From CAZJNX01 sp964547415 (GTDB lineage Bacteria > Pseudomonadota > Alphaproteobacteria > Rhizobiales > Amorphaceae): a stretch of 8,216 nt of DNA. Below are positions 1-6,054 of this stretch, piece after piece. The DNA lies in assembly GCA_964547415.1 (NCBI GenBank), contig CAZJNX010000205.1, positions 1 to 8,216 on the forward strand, given 5' to 3'. Made by a program: the position numbers and the translations under genes. Under the pieces are notes generated by a model, which searched no databases, was not told where the DNA came from, and saw only the letters and a program-made list of their open reading frames with translations. The stretch's first letter is position 1, and every line of letters starts with the position of its first letter.

Positions 1-434
1 TGCATGGCCTGCAGCAGGGCGGACTGGGTCCGTGGGCTCGCCCGGTTGATCTCGTCGGCCATCAGGAGCTGGGTGAAGACCGGCCCCCCGATGAAGCGGA
101 AGGCACGCGAGCCGTCGTCCGACTGCTCGAGGATCTCCGATCCCAGGATGTCCGAGGGCATGAGATCCGGCGTGAACTGGACGCGGCGGGCGTCGAGGCC
201 GAGCACGGTGCCGAGCGTCGTCACCAGCTTGGTCTTGGCGAGGCCGGGCACGCCCACGAGCAGGCCGTGGCCGCCCGACAGGATGCACACGAGCGCCTGC
301 TCGACCACCCGGGCCTGGCCGAAGATGACCCGCTCCACCTCCTCCCGCGCCGCGACGACGCGCCCGACGGACGCCTCCGCCTCGGCCACGAGGGCCCGCT
401 CGTCGGTCTCCAGGGGCGTCGTCGTCTCGCTCAT
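1..434 (-). CDS. MoxR-family AAA+ ATPase, N-terminal part (cut by window edge)
   Basis: The first 144 or so codons of a MoxR-type AAA+ ATPase read leftward off the window edge; the family is usually a little over 300 residues. The ATG at 434-432 is preceded by a GGAAAG ribosome-binding site (442-447) at 7 nt. Visible motifs are the GQ..VVEQAL helix near residues 41-48, Walker A GVPGLAKT at 61-68, the downstream FTPDLMPSDILG segment, and Walker B LLMADE with D127 and E128, followed by the NRASP.TQSALLQAM sensor region typical of MoxR. MoxR ATPases act as chaperone-like remodelers, usually with a downstream DUF58/VWA-domain partner; that partner would lie beyond the left edge and cannot be seen. 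The gene is divergent from the DUF1285 gene across 343 bp. The family call is secure; the client protein is unknown. Confidence 0.95.
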   Translation of the reverse strand, partial: MSETTTPLETDERALVAEAEASVGRVVAAREEVERVIFGQARVVEQALVCILSGGHGLLVGVPGLAKTKLVTTLGTVLGLDARRVQFTPDLMPSDILGSEILEQSDDGSRAFRFIGGPVFTQLLMADEINRASPRTQSALLQAM

Positions 435-572
435 CCGGTGGCTTTCCGATTTCTCGCGCTGGTTGCATGCCGCGCCCGGCAACGGACCCCGGGCTGCGCA
501 AAATGGTCGGCCCACGGGCCCGAACCGCAAGGGGACGACCCTGGCCGGGAGCACGCACCCGATCCGTCAAAC

Positions 573-608
573 GGGACCTTGCAGGTTTCGCGCCGACCCT
601 AAGGTCCC
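573..608. repeat. Inverted repeat GGGACCTT / AAGGTCCC
   Basis: Perfect 8-bp arms, GGGACCTT at 573-580 and AAGGTCCC at 601-608, are separated by 20 bp. The repeat lies within the divergent moxR/DUF1285 promoter region, about 170 bp before the DUF1285 start. It could be a two-half-site operator or an RNA hairpin. No T-run follows on either strand, so it does not look like an intrinsic terminator. Function is not known. Confidence 0.45.
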
Positions 609-764
609 TCGCGCAGGGCGCGCAACCCGCACGCGCCCGCTGGCCTTTCCCAATACTGGGGCGCGGCGCGGCCCCTGTCCAGAACCAGCCCGTCGCGCCC
701 CGCGGTGCAAGGCCGTGCCAAATGTGCTTGGAAGGGACGGGGAGCCGACCACGACGCAAGCGAC

Positions 765-770
765 AGGAGA
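765..770 (+). promoter_or_regulatory. Ribosome-binding site AGGAGA for the DUF1285 gene
   Basis: AGGAGA lies 7 nt before the ATG at 778 and fixes the start of the DUF1285 gene. The same frame is open far upstream (to position 4), but that extension translates to low-complexity, arginine-rich sequence and overlaps the moxR-like gene on the other strand. Confidence 0.75.
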
Positions 771-777
771 ACGCTCC

Positions 778-1401
778 ATGACCGCACGGGAGGATCAAAT
801 CGGCGTGAGCCACGCGGCGGGCGACCTCGAGGGCCTCATCGCCCGCGCCGTTCCGGACGAGGGCCTGCCCCCGGTCGACAAGTGGAACCCGCCCTATTGC
901 GGCGAGCTCGACATCCGCATCGACCGGGACGGGTTGTGGCACTACCTCGGCACGCCCATCGGCCGCGAGCGGCTGGTGCGGCTCTTCAGCACGGTCCTGC
1001 GCCGGGACGGGGACGGCCGATACTACCTGGTGACCCCGGTGGAGAAGATCGGGATCACCGTGGAGGACGTCCCCTTCCTCGCCGTGGAGATGACGGCGAG
1101 CGGCGAGGGCAGCGCCCAGACCCTCACCCTGCGCACCAACGTGGGCGACGTTGTCACCGTCGACGGCGAGCATCCCCTGCGCTTCGAGGAGGAGGAGGGG
1201 ACGGACGGCATCCGGCCGTACGTGCGGGTGCGCGGGCGCCTCGAGGCGCGGCTCGCCCGCCCCCTCCTCTACCAGCTGGTCGACCACGCGGCGACCGAGA
1301 CCCGCGACGGCGAGGCCTGGTTCGGCGTCTGGTCGGGCGGGGTCTTCTTCGCGATGATGCGCGCGTGCGAGCTCGAAAGGCTCGCCGGCGATGGACGATG
1401 A
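778..1401 (+). CDS. DUF1285 family protein
   Basis: A 207-residue protein that matches the DUF1285 family (Pfam PF06938) in length and motifs. These include the early P.DKWNPPYCGELDIRI stretch (residues about 36-51), then WHYLGTPIGRERLVRLFSTVL, then the YYLVTPVEK.GI.VEDVPF core, and a C-terminal part ending in a tryptophan-rich FGVWSGGVFF segment. Solved members of the family show a fold with repeated structural motifs, and signal transduction has been suggested, but no biochemical role is established. The sequence is soluble, with no signal peptide or membrane helix. The start is set by AGGAGA at 765-770. Its last 11 bp overlap the next gene, the CoA pyrophosphatase, so the two are very likely co-transcribed and translationally coupled. 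The family call is firm; the function is unknown. Confidence 0.9.
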   Translation: MTAREDQIGVSHAAGDLEGLIARAVPDEGLPPVDKWNPPYCGELDIRIDRDGLWHYLGTPIGRERLVRLFSTVLRRDGDGRYYLVTPVEKIGITVEDVPFLAVEMTASGEGSAQTLTLRTNVGDVVTVDGEHPLRFEEEEGTDGIRPYVRVRGRLEARLARPLLYQLVDHAATETRDGEAWFGVWSGGVFFAMMRACELERLAGDGR

Positions 1402-2065
1402 GGCCGCCGCGCCCGCGGGTGGGGAGGCGGCGCCCGCCGCCCCGCCCCTCGACCTCGCGTCGGTGCGGGCGCGGCGCCACCGCCTGTTTCCCCTCGAGGA
1501 CGACATCGCCGCCCACCCGGAGCCGCGGGGCGACCACCTCATCAACCCGGGCGGCGACGGCCCGCCGGCGGGCCCGCTCAGGGACGCGGCCGTCCTCGTG
1601 CCCCTCGTGGACCGGGGGGCGCTGTCCACCATCTTCACCCTGCGCGCCGGACACCTGTCGAGCCACGCGGGCCAGGTCGCCTTCCCGGGCGGCAAGATCG
1701 ACCCGACGGACCCGCACCCGCTCGCCGCGGCCCTGCGCGAGGCGGAGGAGGAGATCGGCATCTCCCCCGCCCTCGTGGAGCCGATCGGCTACGCCGCGCC
1801 CTACCTCACCCGCACCGGCTACCGGATCTTCCCCGTCCTCGGCATCGTCGACCCAGCCGCGCACCCCCACCCGAACCCGGAGGAGGTCGCCGCCGTGTTC
1901 GAGGTGCCGTGGGATTTCCTGATGCGTCCGGAGAACCACCTCGCCGCGCGCCGCCCGGTCGCGGGCGGGGAGCGCCGCTACTGGCGCATGCCGTTCGGCG
2001 AATGGGTGATCTGGGGCGTGACGGCCGGGATCGTGCGTGGCGTGTGGGAGGAACTCTACCGTTGA
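1391..2065 (+). CDS. Nudix hydrolase, CoA pyrophosphatase type
   Basis: A 224-residue Nudix hydrolase of the CoA pyrophosphatase (NudL/YeaB-like) group, which splits CoA and its derivatives into phosphopantetheine compounds and 3',5'-ADP. The group signature (UPF0035) is clear at residues 84-102: LRAGHLSSHAGQVAFPGGK. The Nudix core follows, ending in REAEEEIGI at 116-124, with the metal-binding glutamates E117, E120 and E121. As in other CoA pyrophosphatases, the Nudix box carries an extended PTD insertion after GGK. The first 20 or so residues are alanine- and proline-rich and probably disordered. The ATG lies inside the end of the DUF1285 gene in another frame (11-bp overlap). Activity on CoA is inferred from the family signature; the exact substrate range cannot be read from sequence. 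Confidence 0.93.
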   Translation: MDDEAAAPAGGEAAPAAPPLDLASVRARRHRLFPLEDDIAAHPEPRGDHLINPGGDGPPAGPLRDAAVLVPLVDRGALSTIFTLRAGHLSSHAGQVAFPGGKIDPTDPHPLAAALREAEEEIGISPALVEPIGYAAPYLTRTGYRIFPVLGIVDPAAHPHPNPEEVAAVFEVPWDFLMRPENHLAARRPVAGGERRYWRMPFGEWVIWGVTAGIVRGVWEELYR

Positions 2066-2187
2066 CGGGAGGCTGCGAGCGGCCGATCACCGCGCTCACT
2101 TGCCCGTCCGCCCCCGAACCACGATCTTCCGCCCGCACGGCCTCGTTTCGGCCGCCGTCGAGCCTCACCCGAGGAAACGTCCGCCCC

Positions 2188-2457
2188 ATGCTCAGGGTCT
2201 TTCTGCTCCAGCTTCTCCTCTTTCTCCTCCCCTTCATCGGCTACGGCATCTACGTGTGGGTCACCCGCGGGCTCGCCCAGGCCCAGCAGAGCTACAACAC
2301 CAACCGGGTCGTGTGGCTGGTGCTGGCGGGCTTCGGCTGCGTCGCCCTCGGCCTCGTGGCCCTCGCCGCCTTCGGCGAGCAGGAGGAGGGCGCCTACGTC
2401 CCCCTCGAGTACCGGGACGGGGAGCTCGTCCCGGGCGGCTTCCGTGGCGATCCCTGA
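2188..2457 (+). CDS. DUF6111-like small inner-membrane protein
   Basis: An 89-residue membrane protein with two predicted helices, about residues 3-25 (LRVFLLQLLLFLLPFIGYGIY) and 40-62, and a short charged C-terminal tail containing YVPLEYRDGELVPG. Size, position just before the CCA-adding enzyme and the tail motif fit the DUF6111 family seen in Alphaproteobacteria; this is from memory and was not searched. The same frame is open upstream to about 1909, but the ATG at 2188 places the hydrophobic segment at the N terminus and has GAGGA 12 nt upstream (2171-2175). The stop lies 14 bp inside the CCA gene. No function is known. The close overlap suggests co-expression, not necessarily a shared pathway. 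Confidence 0.82.
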   Translation: MLRVFLLQLLLFLLPFIGYGIYVWVTRGLAQAQQSYNTNRVVWLVLAGFGCVALGLVALAAFGEQEEGAYVPLEYRDGELVPGGFRGDP

Positions 2458-3724
2458 ACGCCTCAGGCCGGGCTGGCTCGTCCGGCCCGATCTCGCGCGC
2501 CTGTTCGCAGCGCTCGAGGCGGGCGGGGAGGAGGCGCGGGCGATCGGCGGGGCCGTGCGCAACGAGCTGATGGACCTTCCCATCAAGGACGTGGACGTCG
2601 GCACGACGCTGACCCCCGACCGGGTGATGGAGCGGGCGGAGGCCGCCGGCTTCAGGGTGATTCCGACGGGCCTCAGGCACGGCACCGTGACGGTGCTGGT
2701 CGGCGGCGAGCCGGTGGAGGTGACCACCCTCAGGAAGGACGTGTCGACGGACGGGCGCCACGCGGAGGTCGCCTTCACCCGCGACTGGGAGGCGGACGCC
2801 CGCCGGCGCGACCTCACGGTCAACGCCCTGTCCCTCGCCCCCGACGGCACCCTCCACGACTACGTGGGCGGCGTGGCGGACTGTCGCGCCCGGCGGATCC
2901 GGTTCATCGGCGACCCGGCCGAGCGGATCCGGGAGGACTACCTGCGCATCCTGCGCTTCTTCCGCATCCACGCCGCCTACGGCCACGGCCCGCCCGACCC
3001 GGACGGCCTCGCCGCGGCGGTGGCCGAGCGGGCGGGGCTCGGGCGCCTGTCGGCCGAGCGCATCGCCCACGAGATGTTTCGCCTGCTCCTGGCGCCCGGC
3101 GCCGTCGGGGCGCTCGAGCCGATGGTGACCCACGGCATCCTCGAGGCCGCCGTCGCGGGTCCGTTCGACGTCATCGCCCTCGAGCGGGCGATCCTCGCCC
3201 AGACCGCCCTGTCGGCGGCCCTGTCGGCCCACGGCGCGGCGCCGGTCGACGCGCAGAGCCCGGAGATCCGCCTTGCCGCCCTCGCCGCCGCCACCAGCAC
3301 GGCCCGCACGGACGCCCTCGCCGCGGACCTCAAGCTTTCGCTCGCCGCCCGCAAGCGCATGGCGACGGCGGTGGAGGCGGCGGCGGCGCTGGACCCGACC
3401 GCCCCCCGCTCGGTCCGGCGCGCCGTCCACCGCCACGGCCTCGCCGGCGCCCTCGACGGGGCCGTCCTCCTCGTCGCCCGCGGCCGTCCGCCGCAGGAGG
3501 CGAGCGCGGCCCTTGCGCCCGCCGTCGCCTTCGACGCCGCCGCCCCGGCCCTTCCCGTGACGGCGCGCACGCTGATCGCCCGGGGCATCGCCCGCCCGGG
3601 ACCCGCCCTCGGCCGGCTGATGGCGGCCCTNNNNNNNNNNCGGTGGATCGAGAGCGACTTCACCCTCGAGGAGGCCGCCCTCCTCGCCGAAGCGGAGCGC
3701 CTCGCCGCCGCGGACGGCGACTGA
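2444..3724 (+). CDS. cca: CCA tRNA nucleotidyltransferase (contains a 10-N assembly gap)
   Basis: A class II CCA-adding enzyme or closely related poly(A) polymerase, which adds or repairs the 3' CCA end of tRNAs using CTP and ATP. Motif A is GGAVRN at residues 35-40 with catalytic carboxylates D49 and D51 (KDVDVGT). Motif B is RRRDLTVNAL (120-129). The GDPAERIREDYLRILRFFRI segment lies at 156-175. The C-terminal half is the alanine-rich helical body, ending in RWIESDFTLEEA, typical of alphaproteobacterial members. The start is GTG at 2444, inside the DUF6111 gene; no later start would keep motif A. Length is 426 residues if the ten N bases at 3631-3640 are the true size: the frame holds, codon 396 reads CTN (Leu) and only residues 397-399 are unknown. 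Whether it adds CCA, only A, or only CC cannot be decided here. Confidence 0.94.
   Translation: MAIPERLRPGWLVRPDLARLFAALEAGGEEARAIGGAVRNELMDLPIKDVDVGTTLTPDRVMERAEAAGFRVIPTGLRHGTVTVLVGGEPVEVTTLRKDVSTDGRHAEVAFTRDWEADARRRDLTVNALSLAPDGTLHDYVGGVADCRARRIRFIGDPAERIREDYLRILRFFRIHAAYGHGPPDPDGLAAAVAERAGLGRLSAERIAHEMFRLLLAPGAVGALEPMVTHGILEAAVAGPFDVIALERAILAQTALSAALSAHGAAPVDAQSPEIRLAALAAATSTARTDALAADLKLSLAARKRMATAVEAAAALDPTAPRSVRRAVHRHGLAGALDGAVLLVARGRPPQEASAALAPAVAFDAAAPALPVTARTLIARGIARPGPALGRLMAAXXXXRWIESDFTLEEAALLAEAERLAAADGD
3631..3640. other. Assembly gap of ten N
   Basis: Ten undetermined bases inside the 3' end of the CCA nucleotidyltransferase gene. The frame is continuous across the gap and the protein on the far side continues the expected family C terminus, so the real gap is close to ten bases or differs by a multiple of three. 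Confidence 0.98.
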
Positions 3725-3755
3725 CGGGGAGCGGACGCGGCGGGGGCGTCAGTTG
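3718..3755. terminator. Inverted repeat spanning both stop codons of cca and apaG
   Basis: CGACTGACG (3718-3726) pairs with CGTCAGTTG (3747-3755): nine positions, one a G-T wobble, with a 20-nt loop. The left arm holds the cca TGA (3722-3724) and the right arm holds the complement of the apaG TGA (3749-3751). With convergent genes only 24 bp apart this could act as a shared bidirectional terminator or transcript-end stabiliser. No T-run follows, so intrinsic termination is uncertain. Confidence 0.4.
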
Positions 3756-4141
3756 ACGAGCTGGCGGGCGTTCGGAAGGTCGAGGGAGAAGGCGGGGATC
3801 GTCACGTTGAAGCGCTCGCGGTCCGCCCGCTCCATCTCGTAGTGCCCTTCCATGAAGCCCGAAGGGGTCCTGAGGGGGCAGCCGGACGTGTAGGTGAAGC
3901 TCTCGCCGGGCGCGAGGGTGGGCTGCTTGCCCACGACACCGGGCCCGCGCACCTCCTCCACGCGCCCGAGGGCGTCCGTGATCCGCCAGTAGCGCGCCCT
4001 GAGCCGCACCGTGTCCTCGCTCCGGTTGCGGATCTCGACCGTGTAGGCCCAGGTGTAGCGCCCCTCGTCCGGCACGGACTGCTCCTCGAGGAATCGCGGC
4101 TCCACAGTCACTTCGATCCCGTGGGTCGTGGAACGGTACAT
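3749..4141 (-). CDS. apaG: ApaG family protein
   Basis: A 130-residue ApaG protein, a single fibronectin-III-like beta-sandwich domain, full length for the family. Diagnostic segments are YTVEIRN (residues 34-40), YWRITDA (51-57), GPGVVGKQPTLAPGESFTYTSG (from 66), the TPSGFMEGHYEM stretch (from 92) and the end FNVTIPAFSLD (from 111). ApaG was named for its link to Ap4A levels and to cobalt and magnesium resistance in enterobacteria, but its biochemical role is not settled. The ATG at 4141-4139 has GGAAGG 6 nt upstream. The same frame is open to beyond 5200, but that part is arginine- and proline-rich and unlike any ApaG extension, so I reject it. The gene is convergent with cca, 24 bp away, and has about 1.1 kb of apparently non-coding DNA behind its start. 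Confidence 0.95.
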   Translation of the reverse strand: MYRSTTHGIEVTVEPRFLEEQSVPDEGRYTWAYTVEIRNRSEDTVRLRARYWRITDALGRVEEVRGPGVVGKQPTLAPGESFTYTSGCPLRTPSGFMEGHYEMERADRERFNVTIPAFSLDLPNARQLVN

Positions 4142-4879
4142 GGATGGCCTTCCGCAGGGGTCTTTAGGCTGGCGTGGCGCATGGCCGATGGAGGGGTCGA
4201 AGGCGCCGATTCGCCCGCCGTTGCCGGCTAACGACCGTCGCGGCTCTACAAACCGCTTCAGGCGTCGGCGGTCAACATCCCGTGCGCGGCGAGCGGGCCT
4301 TCGCCCGTCGCGGGGCGTGCGGGAGGCCGCCGCCGACCCCGCGGCGCTGGTCGCGCCTACCGCCCGGCCCGATGGCGCGGTCCATGGCGGCCGCGTGCGG
4401 CCGGCCCCCCTACCCGTCCCTCGGCAAGGCCGCGCGCCCGCCCGCTCGCCGCGGCAGGACACGGCGGCGGACGGGCGACGGCACGCACGAGGCGATCCGG
4501 CGGCCCGCCGCCCGAGGGGGCGACCATTCGGGCCGGACGTGGCGCCTGTTCCCGCTTCGCAGCCGGGCGCGACACCCGACCGGCCGATCCGCTCGCGAGC
4601 GGGACCGCCGGCGATCCCGCCCCCGTCACGGCAACGCCCGCCGAAGGCCGCGCCGTCCGGTGGACGCCCGCGAAGGGTCGCCGTCGGCGGAGCGGGGCGA
4701 GCGGTCGTCAGCGTCCGGGCCGTCCCGCGGCGCCACGCTCTCCGTCGCGGGCCGCGCCTCGATCGGCGGCCGCCCGGGGGCCGGAGGGTGCGCGCGCCCG
4801 CGAACGAGGATCCCGCGGCCGGGCGAAGACGACGGCCGGGCGCGCACGCGCGGGCGGAACGGCCGTCGGGAGGACCGTC

Positions 4880-4931
4880 GCCGTCCACGGTCGCGGTCCG
4901 CCGGCGCCGTCCACGGTGGCGGTCCGCCGGC
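4880..4931. repeat. Two tandem copies of a 26-bp repeat
   Basis: Copy one is 4880-4905 and copy two is 4906-4931. Both start GCCGTCCACGGT and end GCGGTCCGCCGGC, and they differ at one position only (C at 4892, G at 4918). The copies are directly adjacent. Twenty-six is not a multiple of three, so a change in copy number would shift any reading frame; this agrees with the region being non-coding. Confidence 0.85.
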
Positions 4932-4993
4932 TCGATCCGTGGGGAAGGCCGGTGGATGCCAGGCGTGTCCGGCGGCCGACAGCCCGACGGTCC

Positions 4994-5023
4994 AAAAAGG
5001 ATCCCGTCCGCGCGGACGGGATC
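4994..5023 (-). terminator. Intrinsic terminator-like palindrome on the minus strand
   Basis: A perfect 24-bp palindrome occupies 5000-5023, with arms GATCCCGTCCGC and GCGGACGGGATC. Read on the minus strand it would fold into a stable GC-rich hairpin, and after a single C it is followed by five T residues (A at 4994-4998 on the plus strand). That is the layout of a rho-independent terminator for leftward transcription. Nothing annotated on the minus strand lies upstream of it before the reductase start at 5239, so it would end an unannotated transcript or block antisense transcription coming from the reductase promoter region. Confidence 0.6.
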
Positions 5024-5089
5024 GGCAGCCGCATCCCGTTCCGCTCGCCGTCCACGCGCATCGCCCGCGTCCGGCGTGGCGGCAACCGG

Positions 5090-5107
5090 CCGGAACGGGC
5101 GTTCCGG
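5090..5107. repeat. Short inverted repeat CCGGAACG / CGTTCCGG
   Basis: Perfect 8-bp arms, CCGGAACG (5090-5097) and CGTTCCGG (5100-5107), are separated by 2 bp. As RNA this would be a 7-bp stem with a four-base loop; as DNA it has the shape of a dimeric repressor site. It lies 131 bp before the reductase start and upstream, in the minus-strand sense, of the terminator-like palindrome at 4994-5023. Confidence 0.45.
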
Positions 5108-5137
5108 GAGCAGCGGCGCCGTCGGCGGGCCCGGGCC

Positions 5138-5167
5138 TTGATCGAGGGCAAGGCGCCCCCCTATCGC
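5138..5167 (+). promoter_or_regulatory. Possible sigma-70-type promoter for the ferredoxin-NADP reductase gene
   Basis: TTGATC (5138-5143, within CTTGATC) and TATCGC (5162-5167, within CTATCGC) are 18 bp apart and resemble the alphaproteobacterial housekeeping pattern of CTTGAC and CTATAT-like boxes. A start site near 5174 would give a leader of about 65 nt before the ATG at 5239. The -10 match is weak, and the -35 overlaps a small inverted repeat (5135-5140 with 5149-5154). This is a candidate only. Confidence 0.3.
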
Positions 5168-5238
5168 GCCGGGTAATCCTCGCGCCCTCATCGGGGCCAG
5201 CAGGCCCGTCGTGCGCCGAAGGAGGGAGACAGGACGAG

Positions 5239-6054
5239 ATGACCGTGAACGTCGCCACCGCCGCAACGCCGGACGCCCTGCCGGACGTCGCCGGCCTCGA
5301 GCGCCTGCCGGTGCTTTCGGTCGAGCACTACACGGACAGCCTCTTTTCCTTCTCCCTCGCCCGGCCGCCGGGCCTGCGCTTCCGCTCGGGCGAGTTCGTC
5401 ATGCTCGGCCTGCCGGCGGACGGCAAGCCGCTCCTGCGCGCCTACTCCATCGCCAGCCCCTCCTGGGACGACCGGCTGGAGTTCTACTCCATCAAGGTGC
5501 CGGACGGGCCGCTCACGAGCCGCCTGCAGACCATCTCGCCGGGCGACGGTGTCTACCTGCGCCCGCGCCCGACGGGCACCCTCGTCCTCGACGCCCTCGA
5601 GCCGGGGCGGCGCCTCGTGTGCCTCGCCACCGGCACCGGGATCGCCCCGTTCGCCAGCATCGTCCGGGACCCGGAGACCTACGAGCGCTTCGAGGAGGTG
5701 GTCCTCGTGGAGACGTGCCGGCAGAAGGCGGACCTCGCCTACGGGGAGGACCTTTTCGCCTCCATCGGCGCCGACCCGCTCCTGTCGGAGATCGTGGGCG
5801 AGAGCCTCACCTTCGTCACGACGCTGACCCGCGCGCCCCACCCGGTGGAGGGACGCATCACCACCCTCATCGAGGAGGGGCGCTTCGCGGACGTCGCCGG
5901 CACGCCCCTCGACCCGGCGTCGGACCGGGTGATGCTGTGCGGCTCGAGCGCCTTCCTCGCGGACGTCGCCCACCTCCTGAAGGCGCGCGGCTTCGTGGAG
6001 GGGGCCAACAACCGCCCGGCGAGCTACGTGATCGAGAAGGCCTTCGTCGGTTGA
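5239..6054 (+). CDS. fpr: Ferredoxin-NADP+ reductase
   Basis: A 271-residue bacterial-type ferredoxin-NADP(H) reductase, an FAD flavoprotein that moves electrons between NADPH and ferredoxin or flavodoxin, acting in the cytoplasm. The FAD-binding barrel shows RAYSIAS (residues 67-73) and YSIKVPDGPLTSRLQ (from 83). The NADP-binding half shows GTGIAPFAS (132-140), ETCRQKADLAY (from 158) and VMLCGS (231-236). It ends YVIEKAFVG, the short C-terminal tail typical of proteobacterial Fpr rather than the terminal Tyr of plastidic enzymes. The N terminus is about 15 residues longer than usual. AGGA (5231-5234) and GGAGGGAG (5221-5228) precede the ATG. The frame is open upstream into the intergenic region, but that part has no family match. 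The stop overlaps the cytidine deaminase start by 4 bp. Role in oxidative stress or iron-sulfur supply is inferred from the family. Confidence 0.95.
   Translation: MTVNVATAATPDALPDVAGLERLPVLSVEHYTDSLFSFSLARPPGLRFRSGEFVMLGLPADGKPLLRAYSIASPSWDDRLEFYSIKVPDGPLTSRLQTISPGDGVYLRPRPTGTLVLDALEPGRRLVCLATGTGIAPFASIVRDPETYERFEEVVLVETCRQKADLAYGEDLFASIGADPLLSEIVGESLTFVTTLTRAPHPVEGRITTLIEEGRFADVAGTPLDPASDRVMLCGSSAFLADVAHLLKARGFVEGANNRPASYVIEKAFVG

Larger units (their letters stand above)
435..777. other. Divergent intergenic region between moxR-like gene and DUF1285 gene
   Basis: This is 343 bp between two divergent genes, so it must hold promoters for both. I could not pick out a convincing -35/-10 pair on either strand. 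AATACT at 652-657 resembles a -10 element but has no good -35 partner. The only clear structure is an inverted repeat at 573-608, listed separately. Open frames cross this region on both strands, but their translations are arginine- and proline-rich and carry no recognisable domain, as expected from high GC alone. Confidence 0.7.
4142..5238. other. Long, very GC-rich intergenic region with no recognisable gene
   Basis: This stretch of about 1.1 kb lies between divergent apaG and the ferredoxin-NADP reductase gene. Long frames are open on both strands, which in DNA this rich in G and C is expected by chance. Their translations are arginine, proline, glycine and alanine-rich, with no hydrophobic core pattern, domain motif or convincing ribosome-binding site. 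I found no tRNA, tmRNA, SRP RNA or RNase P signature by eye. What it does hold is a 26-bp tandem duplication (4880-4931), a minus-strand terminator-like palindrome (4994-5023), smaller inverted repeats at 5090-5107 and 5135-5154, and a possible promoter for the reductase gene (5138-5167). It could be a decayed gene or a long regulatory region with an unannotated RNA. Confidence 0.65.

Noticed and set aside
4..777. Upstream extension of the DUF1285 frame into a 465-residue ORF
   Set aside because: The extra sequence is low-complexity, overlaps the moxR-like gene on the other strand, and the ATG at 778 has a good AGGAGA site at 7 nt.
705..1922. Long plus-strand ORF of about 405 codons across the DUF1285 and Nudix genes
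   Set aside because: It is an out-of-frame shadow of two well-supported genes, with arginine- and proline-rich translation and no domain.
2261..3436. Long minus-strand ORF opposite DUF6111 and cca
   Set aside because: Antisense shadow of a clearly identified gene; open frames opposite genes are common at this GC content.
4916..5176. 86-codon plus-strand ORF ending ALIEGKAPPYRAG, looking slightly protein-like at its C terminus
   Set aside because: No ribosome-binding site, and it crosses the 26-bp repeat, the terminator-like palindrome and other inverted repeats; no family recognised.
4174..5238. ORF running into fpr, suggesting a large fusion protein
   Set aside because: The sequence before residue 1 of Fpr is basic and low-complexity, and fpr has its own start and purine-rich upstream site.
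4142..5266. N-terminal extension of apaG by more than 370 codons
   Set aside because: ApaG is a stand-alone domain of about 130 residues, a ribosome-binding site precedes its ATG, and the extension has no recognisable domain.
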